From Amphibacillus marinus (GTDB lineage Bacteria > Bacillota > Bacilli > Bacillales > Amphibacillaceae), in the NCBI RefSeq assembly GCF_900110345.1, contig NZ_FODJ01000007.1, positions 1 through 64,000 of the forward strand: DNA of 64,000 nt. Reading direction: 5' to 3'. Positions 39,359-50,985 of the stretch are shown in pieces. How positions within the stretch are numbered: position 1 is the first letter of the stretch; every line of letters starts with the position of its first letter. The translations under genes and the position numbers were made by a program. The notes beneath the pieces are model-generated. The model saw nothing but the letters and a program-made list of their open reading frames with translations, was not told the DNA's origin and did no database searches.

Positions 39359-41836
39359 TTATGCTTCTTCGTTAGGTAATTCTTCTTCTAACTCGGATTC
39401 ATCCTCTTTTTGTTCAATTCTTGCAACAGTTGCAACTTTTTCCTCTTCCTGTAAACGAATTAAGCGAACCCCTTGCGTATTTCGGCCTGTTTGAGAAATT
39501 GAATTAACTGGCATGCGAATTAATACGCCTGAAACAGTAATAATCATCAGATCCTCGTCTCCATTTACTGCTTTCACAGCAACAACATTACCGGTCTTTT
39601 CCGTAATATTACAGGTTGATACACCTTTACCACCACGATTAATAATGCGATATTCCTCAGCTGCGGTCTGCTTACCATAGCCATTTTCGGTTACGTTTAA
39701 AACATAATCGTTATCTTCAAGAATTTCCATTGAGACAACTTCATCATCTTCTCGTAATGAAATACCTTTAACGCCTGCAGCAGTTCGACCCATTGAGCGA
39801 ATCTGTGCTTCATCAAAGCGAATTAACGAACCTTTCCTTGTTGCAATCATAATGTCTTTTGTCCCATCAGTTAATCGGACGGAAATGAGTTCATCATCTT
39901 CTCGGAGATTTAGCGCAATTAGGCCACCTCTTCTAATATTCGCAAATTGACTAAGCTGAGTTCTTTTGGAAATACCGAATTTAGTCGTAAAGAACAGATA
40001 AGAATTATCATCAAATTCGTGGACAGTGATAACAGCATTAATCCACTCACCTTGCTCAATTTCAAGTAAATTGATAATTGGTAAACCTTTAGCTGTCCGA
40101 CTGAATTCTGGAATCTCATAGCCCTTTAGGCGATATACCTTGCCTTTATTCGAGAAAAAGAGTACCGTATCATGAGTCGATGTTGAAACAAGGTGCTCGA
40201 CAAAATCATCCTCATTTGTATCCATACCTTGTACCCCTCTGCCGCCTCGTCTTTGCGTACGATAGGTTGATGATGGTAGCCGCTTGATGTAACCGCGGTG
40301 TGTTAAGGTAATAACAATATCCTCTTCTGGAATTAAATCTTCATCCTCGAAAAAGTCAACACCACCAGAAACAATTTCGGTTCGACGTGTATCATTGAAA
40401 CGAGCCTTAATTTCTGTTAATTCCTCACGAATGATCTCTAATACCTTTTCTTCATTTGCTAAAATAGCTTTTAGCTCAGCGATTAAGGTAAGTAATTCAT
40501 TGTACTCTGCTTCAATTTTCTCACGTTCTAATCCTGTTAATCGTTGTAAACGCATATCCAAAATAGCCTGTGCTTGTTTTTCAGATAATTGATAGTTTGA
40601 CATTAAAGCAGTTCGAGCTTCATCCGCCGTTTTTGATGCTCTAATTAGACTAATAATGGCATCAATGTGATCTAGGGCAATGCGAAGACCTTCCAAGATA
40701 TGTGCACGGGCTTCAGCTTTCTCTAGTTCATATGCAGTCCGCCGTCTAATAATTTCTTTTTGGTGCGCTAAGTAATGAACGAGTGCTTGCTTTAAGGTTA
40801 ATACCTTTGGCTGGCCATCAACTAAAGCAAGCATGTTAATCCCAAATGATGTCTGTAAAGACGTTTGCTTATACAAATTATTAAGTAAAACATTCGGATT
40901 AGCATCACGACGTAGCTCAATAACGATGCGCATACCATTTCGATCTGATTCATCACGTAAATCAGTAATCCCCTCAATTTTCTTATCACGAGCTAACTCG
41001 GCTATCTTCTCGATCAGCTTTGCCTTGTTAACTTGATAAGGTAACTCAGAAACAATAATCCTTGTTTTTCCACTTTTCTGTTCTTCAATTTTTGCTTTCG
41101 CACGGATGGTTATTGAGCCTTTCCCAGTTTCAAAAGCTTTTCGAATCCCAGATCGGCCAAGAATCATTGCCCCGGTAGGGAAATCAGGACCATAAATATA
41201 ATTTTCCATTAGTTCATCGACTGTGATGTCAGGATTCTCACTTACTGCCAATACTGCATCAATCGTCTCACCTAACTGATGTGGTGGAATATTCGTGGCC
41301 ATCCCTACAGCAATACCAGAAGCACCGTTTACTAATAGATTCGGGAAACGAGCAGGTAACACTCTTGGCTCACGCTCAGATCCGTCATAGTTATCCATGT
41401 AATCAATGGTGTTTTTATTAATATCGCGTAATAATTCCATCGCAATCTTTGACATTCTTGCTTCGGTATAACGCATCGCAGCAGCTGGGTCACCATCGAC
41501 CGAACCGAAGTTACCATGGCCATCGACTAGCATATTACGATAGCTAAAATCCTGTGCCATTCTGACCATTGCTTCATAAACAGCAGAATCACCGTGTGGG
41601 TGATACTTACCAATCACATCGCCAACAATACGTGCTGACTTTTTGTAAGCCTTATCTGCGTGCATGCCTAAATCATTCATCGCATATAATATCCGCCGAT
41701 GGACAGGCTTAAGACCATCACGCACATCTGGTAATGCCCGTGAAACGATAACGCTCATTGCGTAATCTAAAAATGACGTACGCATTTCTTTGCCAATATT
41801 TATTTCTTGAACTTGTGGACGTTGATTATCCGCCAT
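39359..41836 (-). CDS. gyrA: DNA gyrase subunit A
   Basis: Breakage-reunion subunit of gyrase, introducing negative supercoils ahead of forks. The catalytic Tyr is in [11 protein letters not shown]; the quinolone-resistance region [20 protein letters not shown] has Ser and Glu at the classic positions, a sensitive-type pattern. The C-terminal six-bladed pinwheel carries [10 protein letters not shown] (GyrA box). Length 825 is standard, ending in a short acidic tail. It lies 111 bp downstream of gyrB as in Bacillus. Confidence 0.99.
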   Translation of the reverse strand: MADNQRPQVQEINIGKEMRTSFLDYAMSVIVSRALPDVRDGLKPVHRRILYAMNDLGMHADKAYKKSARIVGDVIGKYHPHGDSAVYEAMVRMAQDFSYRNMLVDGHGNFGSVDGDPAAAMRYTEARMSKIAMELLRDINKNTIDYMDNYDGSEREPRVLPARFPNLLVNGASGIAVGMATNIPPHQLGETIDAVLAVSENPDITVDELMENYIYGPDFPTGAMILGRSGIRKAFETGKGSITIRAKAKIEEQKSGKTRIIVSELPYQVNKAKLIEKIAELARDKKIEGITDLRDESDRNGMRIVIELRRDANPNVLLNNLYKQTSLQTSFGINMLALVDGQPKVLTLKQALVHYLAHQKEIIRRRTAYELEKAEARAHILEGLRIALDHIDAIISLIRASKTADEARTALMSNYQLSEKQAQAILDMRLQRLTGLEREKIEAEYNELLTLIAELKAILANEEKVLEIIREELTEIKARFNDTRRTEIVSGGVDFFEDEDLIPEEDIVITLTHRGYIKRLPSSTYRTQRRGGRGVQGMDTNEDDFVEHLVSTSTHDTVLFFSNKGKVYRLKGYEIPEFSRTAKGLPIINLLEIEQGEWINAVITVHEFDDNSYLFFTTKFGISKRTQLSQFANIRRGGLIALNLREDDELISVRLTDGTKDIMIATRKGSLIRFDEAQIRSMGRTAAGVKGISLREDDEVVSMEILEDNDYVLNVTENGYGKQTAAEEYRIINRGGKGVSTCNITEKTGNVVAVKAVNGDEDLMIITVSGVLIRMPVNSISQTGRNTQGVRLIRLQEEEKVATVARIEQKEDESELEEELPNEEA

Positions 41837-41947
41837 TCCATTACCTCCTATCCTACTGAGGACATTAGTAAAGCTTACGTTGGCAAGCCTTACACTTCTT
41901 TATCTCGCTTTGGCGTAACTCCAATATGTTTAAATCTAGCTCTATCG

Positions 41948-43885
<1,938 letters not shown>

Positions 43886-44002
43886 CTACACTTCTTGTTA
43901 AAACATCATGTTCACATAATGTTTTTTGTTATCTATATAAAAAATCGGAATCGATTTGATTAGTTATAATATTGGTTTTTCCATTGTAATATAGAGCTAT
44001 TA

Positions 44003-44290
44003 TTAGTCAAACATATCACTATCAGTATAGTCATCTAAATTACTAATTGTTGAAATCATGCTTGCTCTTTTTTTGAGGGTCATGATGGAAAGTGGACTAT
44101 AATAAACAGATTCTGTTGTAATAATGATCGATTTCGTGACATCTCCATCTAGTTCAAGTGATTCTTCTTGTTCTTCAATAAATTCAATCATTTCTTCGTT
44201 AATAGATGAAGATTCTACGTACTGTTGATCAATCATCGCAATAATCTCTTCCGAACGGATAACTTGATCATCACCAATATGAATAAACAT
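44003..44290 (-). CDS. remB: Extracellular matrix regulator RemB (YaaB)
   Basis: A 95-residue DUF370 protein. The start MFIHIGDDQVIRSEEIIAM and the closing YYSPLSIMTLKKRASM match YaaB/RemB, which in B. subtilis works with RemA to activate biofilm matrix genes. It is longer than B. subtilis YaaB (81) because of an acidic insert around residues 28-50 (EEMIEFIEEQEESLELDGD). It lies four bases after recF, the conserved neighbour. DNA binding is inferred from the family. Confidence 0.9.
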   Translation of the reverse strand: MFIHIGDDQVIRSEEIIAMIDQQYVESSSINEEMIEFIEEQEESLELDGDVTKSIIITTESVYYSPLSIMTLKKRASMISTISNLDDYTDSDMFD

Positions 44291-44293
44291 GGC

Positions 44294-45418
44294 TTACCCT
44301 CTTCTCTGTTGCGTTATCGTACCGTTCTCTACATAAAAAAGCTCTGCCTGTTCAATCGTTTCATGCTTAATGTCACTAACACTTGTGGTGGAAATAAACG
44401 TTTGAACCTTTCCTTGAATCGTATTGAGCAGATGCGATTGGCGATGCTGATCCAATTCACTTAACACGTCATCTAATAACAGAACTGGATATTCACCGAC
44501 CTCCGCTTTAATTAATTCAATTTCAGCTAGTTTAAGCGAAAGTGCAGTTGTCCTTTGTTGCCCTTGTGAGCCGAATGTTTGGACATTTCTATTATTCACA
44601 TAAAAAAGCAAATCATCGCGGTGGGGCCCAAATAAAGTTGTGCCACGTTCAATTTCTTTTCTCTGATTTTGAGAAAAAGTGGTTTCATAGATATGCTTTA
44701 TTTTTTCCTTATTATAACTTTCTAATACGTCAATTGTTGTATCATAGTTAATTGTTAGGCTTTCTTTGTGTTGACTTATTCCTTGATGAATTGGGGCTGC
44801 CCATTGACGTAATAGTTCTAAAAACGAAAATCGCTTTTCGATGATGATGCTAGCATGCTCAATTAATTGTTCTGTTAGCACACTTAGTAAAGTAAGGTCG
44901 TGCTGCTTCTTTCGTTGTAACTCCTTTAGTAGATGATTACGCTGTTTTAATATCTTTTGATATTGACCGAGATGATAGATATAAACTGGCTTTATTTGAC
45001 CAATTTCCATGTCAATAAAGCGTCTTCGCATTTGTGGACTACCTTTGACTAGATTTAAGTCTTCTGGCGCAAACATGACGAGATTCAGTGCCCCTATGTA
45101 ATCACTTAATCTTCTTTGTTCAAGGTGGTTCAGCTTTGCCTTTTTTCCCTTTGCAGAAAACTGCATCTCAAGAGGAACCTGATAATGCTTTTTTAAAACC
45201 GTACCTTCTATTTTAGCATAACTTTGCTCCCATTGGATAAGCTCTTTATCTTTTGATGTCCGATAGGATTTAGAAAAGCCTAATACATAAATAGCCTCCA
45301 TTAGGTTAGTCTTTCCTTGCGCATTTTCACCAATAATCACGTTAATGCGGTCATCAAATGTTAATGCTAATTCATGATAATTACGATAATGCTGTAACTT
45401 TATATTTTTAATATACAT
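44294..45418 (-). CDS. recF: DNA replication and repair protein RecF
   Basis: SMC-like ATPase that, with RecO and RecR, loads RecA at single-strand gaps and marks stalled forks. Walker A is [18 protein letters not shown], the signature motif is [17 protein letters not shown], and Walker B is [11 protein letters not shown]. The ATG at 45418 ([14 protein letters not shown]) matches the family start; a longer open frame upstream has no ribosome site. It follows yaaA and precedes remB, part of the dnaA-to-gyrA cluster. Confidence 0.97.
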   Translation of the reverse strand: MYIKNIKLQHYRNYHELALTFDDRINVIIGENAQGKTNLMEAIYVLGFSKSYRTSKDKELIQWEQSYAKIEGTVLKKHYQVPLEMQFSAKGKKAKLNHLEQRRLSDYIGALNLVMFAPEDLNLVKGSPQMRRRFIDMEIGQIKPVYIYHLGQYQKILKQRNHLLKELQRKKQHDLTLLSVLTEQLIEHASIIIEKRFSFLELLRQWAAPIHQGISQHKESLTINYDTTIDVLESYNKEKIKHIYETTFSQNQRKEIERGTTLFGPHRDDLLFYVNNRNVQTFGSQGQQRTTALSLKLAEIELIKAEVGEYPVLLLDDVLSELDQHRQSHLLNTIQGKVQTFISTTSVSDIKHETIEQAELFYVENGTITQQRRG

Positions 45419-45508
45419 GCTTAATATGCCTACCTTTTTTAAAGAAACGTGCTTGGCATATTTGTTAAGCCAACGCAAGTAAGTATTGTAATTTTATCGT
45501 AATATCCT

Positions 45509-45736
45509 TTAGCTTGACGGTGCGATAATTTTAAAGCTACCGATACCTTCAATCTCTATTATATCATTAGAATACAGCTTTCGCCCTCTGCGTTGGTCTT
45601 GCTCACCATTAATATTCACAGGATACGTGGCTAAAAAATGCTTAACTAAACCGCCTGATTCTACCACGTTAGCTAGTTTTAATAACTGACCTAACTGAAT
45701 ATATATTGTTGAAATTTCAATTTCTTCCATTTCCAT
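45509..45736 (-). CDS. yaaA: S4-domain RNA-binding protein YaaA (RlbA)
   Basis: A 75-residue protein that is one S4 RNA-binding domain: IQLGQLLKLANVVESGGLVKHFL followed by VNINGEQDQRRGRKLYSNDIIEI. Always located between dnaN and recF in Bacillus; a ribosome-linked role has been proposed but the target is not certain. It lacks any second domain. A strong terminator between dnaN and this gene suggests it is read mainly with recF from a promoter in the 45737-45889 gap. Confidence 0.95.
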   Translation of the reverse strand: MEMEEIEISTIYIQLGQLLKLANVVESGGLVKHFLATYPVNINGEQDQRRGRKLYSNDIIEIEGIGSFKIIAPSS

Positions 45737-45889
45737 ATAGCCCCCATCTGTTTATTTATCCGTAACTTAAGTTTCTACTATCTATTTTACTAAAGTTTGC
45801 AGATTTAGCAAAGTGTCCTCAGCATCATTCAGTTGATTTATTATTAGTTAGTCTTATTAGTAGTCATTTATTACGTTACTAATAAAAAA

Positions 45890-45931
45890 GAGCTGTTCAA
45901 ACTTTTTTTACAAAAGAAGTTTGAACAGCTC
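45890..45931 (-). terminator. Strong terminator of dnaA-dnaN
   Basis: GAGCTGTTCAAACTT and AAGTTTGAACAGCTC make a perfect 15-bp stem, followed by TTTTTT on the minus strand, 13 bases past the dnaN stop codon. Confidence 0.96.
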
Positions 45932-45943
45932 CTTAAATGACAA

Positions 45944-47086
45944 TTAAAATGTTCTTACTGGTGTGATTAATTGTAATATTTGTTCATTTTCAGCTGGTTT
46001 AATGATAAATGGTCGCATAGCCCCTGTAAAATTAATTCTAACATAATCCTCTTGAATAATTTTCAAAGCATCCATCATGTATTTTGCACTAAAGGAAATC
46101 TTTAATTCTTCTCCATCGATTTGTTCTGTGATCACTTCTTCAGTAACCTGGCCAACCTCTGGTGTATTACTGCTAATCTCTAATACATTGTTTGCTTTTG
46201 TTTCAAGTTTAACAACATTATTACGATTTTCCTTTGCTAATAGTGAAGCTCGATCAATTGCCTGCAGCAATGATTTTGTTTTAGTTAAGACTTCTGTTTT
46301 ACTTTGGTCAGGAATAAGGCGAGAAGTCTCTGGGTAATTTCCATCTAGTAATCGTGATAAAAAGTTTAAATGTTCCGTTTGAAAGAGAATTTGATTTTCA
46401 GTAACACTAATTGAAATTGAATTTTCATTATCCTCAATAATTTTATTTAACTCAACCAGTGTTTTACCAGGAATAACAATATTATTAAACGATAAATTCA
46501 GATAATCGTCTGGCAATTGGACAGTAACAGTGGCTAATCGATGGCTATCTGTCGCTACTAGGTTTAGTTCAGCATTATTAATTTGCATATTAACACCGGT
46601 AAGAATAGGTCTTGTTTCGACTGTTGAGACTGCGAAAACAGTTTGACGAATGAGATCCTTTAATAAATCATTTTTCAAGTCAAAGCTATTCTCGGTCCGT
46701 AATACAGGGAGCTGTGGATATTCAGCTGCATCTTGACCATTCAAGTGAAATTCCGATCCACCCGAAAGAATTGTCATTTGAAACTGATCATCAGTTTTTA
46801 TTTCAACAGTATTTAACGGAAGCTTGCGAATAATATCAGGAAAGTACTTCGCTTGAACGACAATGCTGCCTTGTTCAATCTCCTCAATATTGATAATACC
46901 GTCTTCCTCTTTAGGAATAAATGATTCAATTGAGATATCAGAATCACTACCTGTCAATTTAATCCCGCTAGAGTTAGCTTCAATTTTAATCCCGGTTAAG
47001 ATTGGAATAGTTACTCTTGATGAGATGGCTTTCATAACATGCTGAATGCTTTCAATTAGTAAATCGCGTTGGATAACAAATTTCAT
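45944..47086 (-). CDS. dnaN: DNA polymerase III beta sliding clamp
   Basis: Ring-shaped processivity clamp; it also binds YabA in initiation control. Three repeated clamp domains make up the 380 residues, beginning MKFVIQRDLLIESIQHVMKA and ending in the conserved QLITPVRTF near the hydrophobic partner-binding pocket. The ATG follows TAGGAGG. It is separated from dnaA by a 178-bp spacer that contains the unwinding half of oriC, the Bacillus arrangement. Confidence 0.99.
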   Translation of the reverse strand: MKFVIQRDLLIESIQHVMKAISSRVTIPILTGIKIEANSSGIKLTGSDSDISIESFIPKEEDGIINIEEIEQGSIVVQAKYFPDIIRKLPLNTVEIKTDDQFQMTILSGGSEFHLNGQDAAEYPQLPVLRTENSFDLKNDLLKDLIRQTVFAVSTVETRPILTGVNMQINNAELNLVATDSHRLATVTVQLPDDYLNLSFNNIVIPGKTLVELNKIIEDNENSISISVTENQILFQTEHLNFLSRLLDGNYPETSRLIPDQSKTEVLTKTKSLLQAIDRASLLAKENRNNVVKLETKANNVLEISSNTPEVGQVTEEVITEQIDGEELKISFSAKYMMDALKIIQEDYVRINFTGAMRPFIIKPAENEQILQLITPVRTF

Positions 47087-47100
47087 AATAAATCCTCCTA

Positions 47101-47260
47101 AAGGAAGTATAATTATTTATTTTTTTAATAAAAAAATAGTAGTAATAGTAATAGGGCCTGTGATTATGTGGATAACTAGAAAATGAACTAGTTTTAATAA
47201 GGTTATCCACTTGTGGGTAATTTGTTAGTAAGCTAGTTTGGTTATTAACAATATCCACAG
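47101..47260 (-). other. oriC: oriC unwinding region: DnaA boxes, DnaA-trios and AT-rich DUE
   Basis: Read on the dnaA-sense (minus) strand: ATATCCACA-type box at 47259-47251 in opposite pairing, TTACCCACA/TTATCCACT boxes at 47220-47203, and a perfect TTATCCACA at 47175-47167. Then the GC-rich GGCC, six consecutive triplets (CTA TTA CTA TTA CTA CTA; plus-strand 47137-47154) and an AT-only tract to about 47110. This is the B. subtilis layout in which DnaA binds duplex boxes and then extends on single-stranded DnaA-trios to melt the DUE. Confidence 0.92.
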
Positions 47261-47264
47261 TCAG

Positions 47265-48620
47265 TTAAAAGCTCTTTAATTGTTCCTTAATATCTTCTAG
47301 CTCTCTATTAAGCTGCTGATCTACACTAACAAGCTTGGAGATTTTTTCATGAGCATGAATAACAGTGGTATGATCACGCCCACCAAATTCTTCGCCGATC
47401 TTTGGCAGTGAAAAATCGGTTAGCTCTCGTGATAAATACATGGCAATTTGTCTCGGGAATGCAACAGATTTCGTTCGCTTCTTAGCAGCAAATTCTTCTA
47501 GCTTTATGTTGTATCTTTCTGCTATTATTTCTTGAATACCTGCTATCGTAATCATTTTAGGACGTGTGCTCGGAATAATATCTTTTAAAGCCTCTGCTGC
47601 TAGAGCTGCATCAATGTCTTGATTAATAAGCGATGAGTAAGCAACAACACGAATTAGTGCCCCCTCAAGCTCTCGAATATTCGTATCAATTTGATTAGCA
47701 ATGTAAAGCATTACCTCATTAGGAATTTCTAATCCTTCAGCCTTTGCCTTTTTCCTTAAAATCGCAATTCTTGTTTCTAAATCAGGTGGTGTAATATCGG
47801 TAATTAAGCCCCACTCAAAGCGTGAACGTAAGCGATCCTCAAGTGTTGGGATTTCCTTAGGTGGACGATCACTCGAAATAATAATTTGTTTACTTTCTTC
47901 ATGCAATGTATTAAAGGTATGGAAAAACTCTTCTTGCGTTTGTTCTTTTCCAGCTAAAAATTGAATATCATCAATTAATAAGACATCAACATTGCGGTAT
48001 TTGCTCCTAAAATTCTCTGCTTTATTGTCACGAATAGAGTTGATAAATTCATTAGTAAATTTTTCTGATGATAAATAAACAACCTTAGCTGAGGGGTTGT
48101 GATCTAAAACATAATGTCCAATTGCGTGCATAAGGTGTGTTTTACCAAGACCTACACCACCGTAAATAAACAAAGGGTTATAGGCTTTAGCTGGCGCTTC
48201 TGCTACTGCAAGAGAAGCTGCATGAGCAAAGCGATTACCTGATCCAATAACAAAAGTGTTAAATGTATACTTATCATTTAGCATCGTTTTTGAGTGATCA
48301 TTCTGATCAAGAGCATTATGCTTTGGTACTTTAGCCGTTTGATTACTAGCTTGATCGTTCGTCTCGCTTTCATCTTCGGGAATAATAAATTTGGTTTTTA
48401 ACTTTGCACCAGTCACTTCAAAGATGGCTTCTGAGATTAAATTAGTGTATCGATTTTCCAACCAATCCCGGGCAAATTCATTAGGTGCTGAGATAATTAA
48501 AGTATCTTCAGTAATACTGTTAGCATTTGTGTTTTTTAGCCAGGTATCAAAGCTAGGCTTACTAACTTTCTCTTTAATGGCTAATAAGGTACTCGCCCAT
48601 AACTCTTCTATATTTTCCAA
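47265..48620 (-). CDS. dnaA: Chromosomal replication initiator DnaA
   Basis: AAA+ initiator that binds DnaA boxes and melts oriC. Domain I (1-~80) contacts helicase and regulators; a Gln/Asn/Asp-rich linker (about 85-115) follows. Domain III has Walker [16 protein letters not shown], Walker [10 protein letters not shown], and domain IV ends with the DNA-binding signature [16 protein letters not shown]. Length 451 is close to 446 in B. subtilis. Translation begins at TTG, six bases after AGAAAGGGGC, rather than ATG; a weak start may limit DnaA dose. Its promoter is overlapped by DnaA boxes, indicating autoregulation. Confidence 0.99.
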   Translation of the reverse strand: MENIEELWASTLLAIKEKVSKPSFDTWLKNTNANSITEDTLIISAPNEFARDWLENRYTNLISEAIFEVTGAKLKTKFIIPEDESETNDQASNQTAKVPKHNALDQNDHSKTMLNDKYTFNTFVIGSGNRFAHAASLAVAEAPAKAYNPLFIYGGVGLGKTHLMHAIGHYVLDHNPSAKVVYLSSEKFTNEFINSIRDNKAENFRSKYRNVDVLLIDDIQFLAGKEQTQEEFFHTFNTLHEESKQIIISSDRPPKEIPTLEDRLRSRFEWGLITDITPPDLETRIAILRKKAKAEGLEIPNEVMLYIANQIDTNIRELEGALIRVVAYSSLINQDIDAALAAEALKDIIPSTRPKMITIAGIQEIIAERYNIKLEEFAAKKRTKSVAFPRQIAMYLSRELTDFSLPKIGEEFGGRDHTTVIHAHEKISKLVSVDQQLNRELEDIKEQLKSF

Positions 48621-48667
48621 CGATAAGCCCCTTTCTAAATCATGATAAACGTTGTTAAATATGTATC

Positions 48668-48697
48668 ATTCCCGACTTTAAAAAACCTCTCGGGAAT
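48668..48697 (-). promoter_or_regulatory. Hairpin in the dnaA leader
   Basis: ATTCCCG (48668-48674) and CGGGAAT (48691-48697) form a 7-bp stem about 50 nt before the dnaA start. No U-tract follows, so it is a leader structure rather than a full terminator. Confidence 0.5.
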
Positions 48698-48742
48698 CTA
48701 TTTACTGATCTAATAGATCGAAAGGTTTCTATTATTAGGAGA

Positions 48743-49079
48743 TGTGGATAATTAATTTCTATTATATCATGGTTTATCCTGTTAAACGCAATTATTCACA
48801 GAGTTGTGGGTAAGTAAGTCTACAGACTTGTGAATAAATGTCCACAGTTTATCCACTGGTTGTGGATAGTAAAATTTAGAATTGCCGTTTTGATTCAGTT
48901 AAACACAGTAATAATACCAAAAAAAAGGGATAAAAGCAAGGAGATTCGACACTTATCCACATAACATGTCAGCTGTTTATTAAATTCGTCCACAGGTTGT
49001 GGAATTGTGATTTATTTGTCGATAAATGATGTGGATATTTTTTTCGCTACTAAAATTGTTAAACATGGCCTGTGGACAA
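48743..49079. other. oriC: oriC upstream DnaA-box cluster
   Basis: Perfect TTATNCACA matches: 48743-48751 (minus), 48792-48800 (plus), 48829-48837 (minus), 48953-48961 (plus). One-mismatch boxes: 48805-48813, 48849-48857, 48861-48869, 49030-49038, 49071-49079. This is the second half of a bipartite Firmicute origin, upstream of dnaA; boxes overlap the dnaA promoter. The 931-bp dnaA-rpmH gap also contains a less AT-rich, unassigned stretch at about 49200-49345 and the rpmH promoter. Confidence 0.93.
48761..48791 (-). promoter_or_regulatory. Promoter of dnaA
   Basis: TTGCGT (48791-48786), 19 bp, TATAAT (48766-48761) with extended TGA on the minus strand. The start is near 48754, immediately before a perfect DnaA box (48751-48743), and another perfect box overlaps the -35 edge at 48792. 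Binding would block transcription: a simple autorepression design. Confidence 0.75.
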
Positions 49080-49466
49080 CTCATAATGGAGCTTGAGTTT
49101 ACATGATTTGGTTTTGTTACTCTAGAATTACGTCGAAACTTAAAACGTAAAATAATGTGGTAGTTAAGATAATTACTCAACTTTGACACACTGACAAAAG
49201 GTAATAAGTCTCAATTGTGTTTGGAGAAGTCGGTAGGCAATACCCGTGTTGACTTTCTTATCCGTTTGGCGTGCTATGTCGTTCCGAAACGGAAGAGATT
49301 AGCTTTCCACGGTGCTGATTTAAGCCATCTTGGCTGATTGTTACTATCTAGATGCAGAAGTTGACTAATTTAGATTAAAGTGAATATCAATTTTCGACTA
49401 ATGTGTTTGCAAATGCAAAATTTACAGAACAGATTAAGATTAGCTAAATGTTTTCTTGATTTACTG

Positions 49467-49496
49467 TTGACAGTGCTAAAGGAAATTACGTATAAT
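49467..49496 (+). promoter_or_regulatory. SigA promoter of rpmH-rnpA
   Basis: Consensus TTGACA (49467-49472), 18 bp, consensus TATAAT (49491-49496). The start is near 49503, giving a ~50-nt leader to rpmH. Confidence 0.92.
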
Positions 49497-49551
49497 GTAT
49501 GGGACTGTCTAATAGTTGATTTTTTTATTCCTCAGGGAGGTGTACTATATA

Positions 49552-49686
49552 ATGAAACGCACATTTCAACCAAATAATCGTAAACGTAAAAAGGTTCACG
49601 GATTCCGTGCCCGTATGAGCACAAAAAATGGACGACATGTACTAGCGCGTCGTCGTAAAAAAGGTAGAAAAGTATTATCTGCATAG
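49552..49686 (+). CDS. rpmH: Ribosomal protein bL34
   Basis: A 44-residue, highly basic ribosomal protein: [20 protein letters not shown], then [20 protein letters not shown]. It lies buried in the 50S subunit. The ATG follows AGGGAGG. It marks the other side of oriC, divergent from dnaA, the near-universal bacterial order. A hairpin overlapping its stop codon probably attenuates read-through into rnpA. Confidence 0.99.
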   Translation: MKRTFQPNNRKRKKVHGFRARMSTKNGRHVLARRRKKGRKVLSA

Positions 49687-49716
49687 GCCACTGACACATT
49701 ATCAGTGGTCTTTTTT
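49686..49716 (+). terminator. Terminator or attenuator between rpmH and rnpA
   Basis: GGCCACTGA (49686-49694) pairs with TCAGTGGTC (49702-49710), then TTTTTT. Partial read-through would give far more L34 mRNA than RNase P protein mRNA. Confidence 0.85.
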
Positions 49717-49762
49717 CCACTTAGATTGAAAAAGGGTTATTTTTTTTTGGAGGTCAACGTAC

Positions 49763-50101
49763 ATGAAGAAGGCTTATCGTTTAAAATCAAATGATGAATT
49801 CCAGCTGGTTTTTAAACAAGGAAAATCATTTGCTAATCGTCAACTCGTATTGTACTATCTACCAAAAAAAGATCAGAGCCATTTTCGTTTTGGCTTGTCT
49901 GTTTCCAAGAAAGTTGGTAATGCAGTGGTAAGAAACCGGATAAAGCGTTATCTTAGACAAGCACTTTTAGAAATGAATGATAAAATTGTGCATTCTTATG
50001 ATTATGTGATTATTGCTAGAATGCCAACTAAAGATATTGATTTTCATCAAATGAAGAAAAGTTTAACTCACGTCTTATTTAAATCCCATTTACTTAAATG
50101 A
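49763..50101 (+). CDS. rnpA: Ribonuclease P protein component
   Basis: Protein cofactor (112 residues) of the RNase P ribozyme that matures tRNA 5' ends. The RNR signature is in FGLSVSKKVGNAVVRNRIKRYLR, with the N-terminal MKKAYRLKSNDEFQLVFKQG typical. The catalytic RNA (rnpB) is not in this window. A TGGAGGT ribosome site precedes the ATG. Confidence 0.98.
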   Translation: MKKAYRLKSNDEFQLVFKQGKSFANRQLVLYYLPKKDQSHFRFGLSVSKKVGNAVVRNRIKRYLRQALLEMNDKIVHSYDYVIIARMPTKDIDFHQMKKSLTHVLFKSHLLK

Positions 50102-50209
50102 CGTTTAAGTTTCTGAGAGTACTGTCATTCTAGTATTCGCACTACTTTAATGGTAAAATAAATGTTGAGTTTTACATAGAGTATTGAATGTATGTTAAGG
50201 AGGAAAATC

Positions 50210-50983
50210 ATGCGCAAGAAGGTCTTATTGTTAGCGGCCTTAATTGGTTTAGTAGTGGTGCTGGCAGGCTGTGGTGATATTAACGAGACAATTACTCCAG
50301 AAAGTACTGGTATCTGGAATTCGTACTTTGTCTATCCATTATCTTGGGTTATTATCACAGTTTCTAATTTCTTTGGTGGAAACTTTGGTATAGCAATTAT
50401 TTTAGTGACATTAGTCATTCGACTAATCTTGGTACCGTTAAATGTTAAACAATTAAAAAGTTCAAAATCTATGCAAGATATTCAACCAGAATTACAAGGT
50501 TTAAGAGAGAAATATAGTTCAAAGGATGCTCAAACGCAGCAAAAGCTGCAGCAGGAAACAATGGAGTTGTTTAAAAAGCACAAGGTCAATCCAGCTGCTG
50601 GTTGTTTACCGGTATTTGTGCAAATGCCGATAATGATTGGTTTATATCATGCAATAATGAGAACACCAGGATTACAAGATGGAAGCTTTCTTTGGTTTGA
50701 GTTGTCTCAACCAGATCCGTACTATATCCTACCAATTATAGCTGCTGGAGCAACATTCCTACAGCAAAAGCTTACTATGGCAGGAACTAATGCAACACAA
50801 AATGCTGGTAATCCACAAATGACAATGATGCTGTACATGATGCCAGTTATGATTGGTGTTATGTCAATGTTCTTTGCATCAGCATTATCACTCTATTGGG
50901 TAGTCGGTAATGTGTTCATGGTTGTACAAACGATTTTTATTAGAAAACCATTTAAATTCCAGCAACCAGCGGGAGGAAAATAA
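50210..50983 (+). CDS. yidC: Membrane protein insertase YidC (SpoIIIJ/OxaA type)
   Basis: Inserts Sec-dependent and independent membrane proteins; the SpoIIIJ paralogue in Bacillus is also needed for sigma-G activation in the forespore. A lipoprotein signal (lipobox LAGC, Cys ~21) is followed by five membrane helices, with the conserved hydrophilic-groove Arg in LVTLVIRLILVPLNVKQLK. ATG 50210 (MRKKVLLLAAL) is six bases after AAGGAGG; an earlier in-frame ATG has no site. Length 257 is normal. It is next to jag, as in Bacillus. Confidence 0.97.
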   Translation: MRKKVLLLAALIGLVVVLAGCGDINETITPESTGIWNSYFVYPLSWVIITVSNFFGGNFGIAIILVTLVIRLILVPLNVKQLKSSKSMQDIQPELQGLREKYSSKDAQTQQKLQQETMELFKKHKVNPAAGCLPVFVQMPIMIGLYHAIMRTPGLQDGSFLWFELSQPDPYYILPIIAAGATFLQQKLTMAGTNATQNAGNPQMTMMLYMMPVMIGVMSMFFASALSLYWVVGNVFMVVQTIFIRKPFKFQQPAGGK

Positions 50984-50985
50984 AG

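Noticed and set aside
47137-47154. Simple triplet repeat interpreted as a microsatellite
   Set aside because: Position and pattern fit DnaA-trios beside a perfect DnaA box.
47052-47258. 68-codon ORF in the dnaA-dnaN gap
   Set aside because: It consists of DnaA boxes, DnaA-trios and the AT-rich unwinding element; a run of Tyr codons comes from the triplet repeats.
48980-49189. 69-codon ORF upstream of dnaA
   Set aside because: It overlaps several DnaA boxes and lacks a ribosome site or family features.
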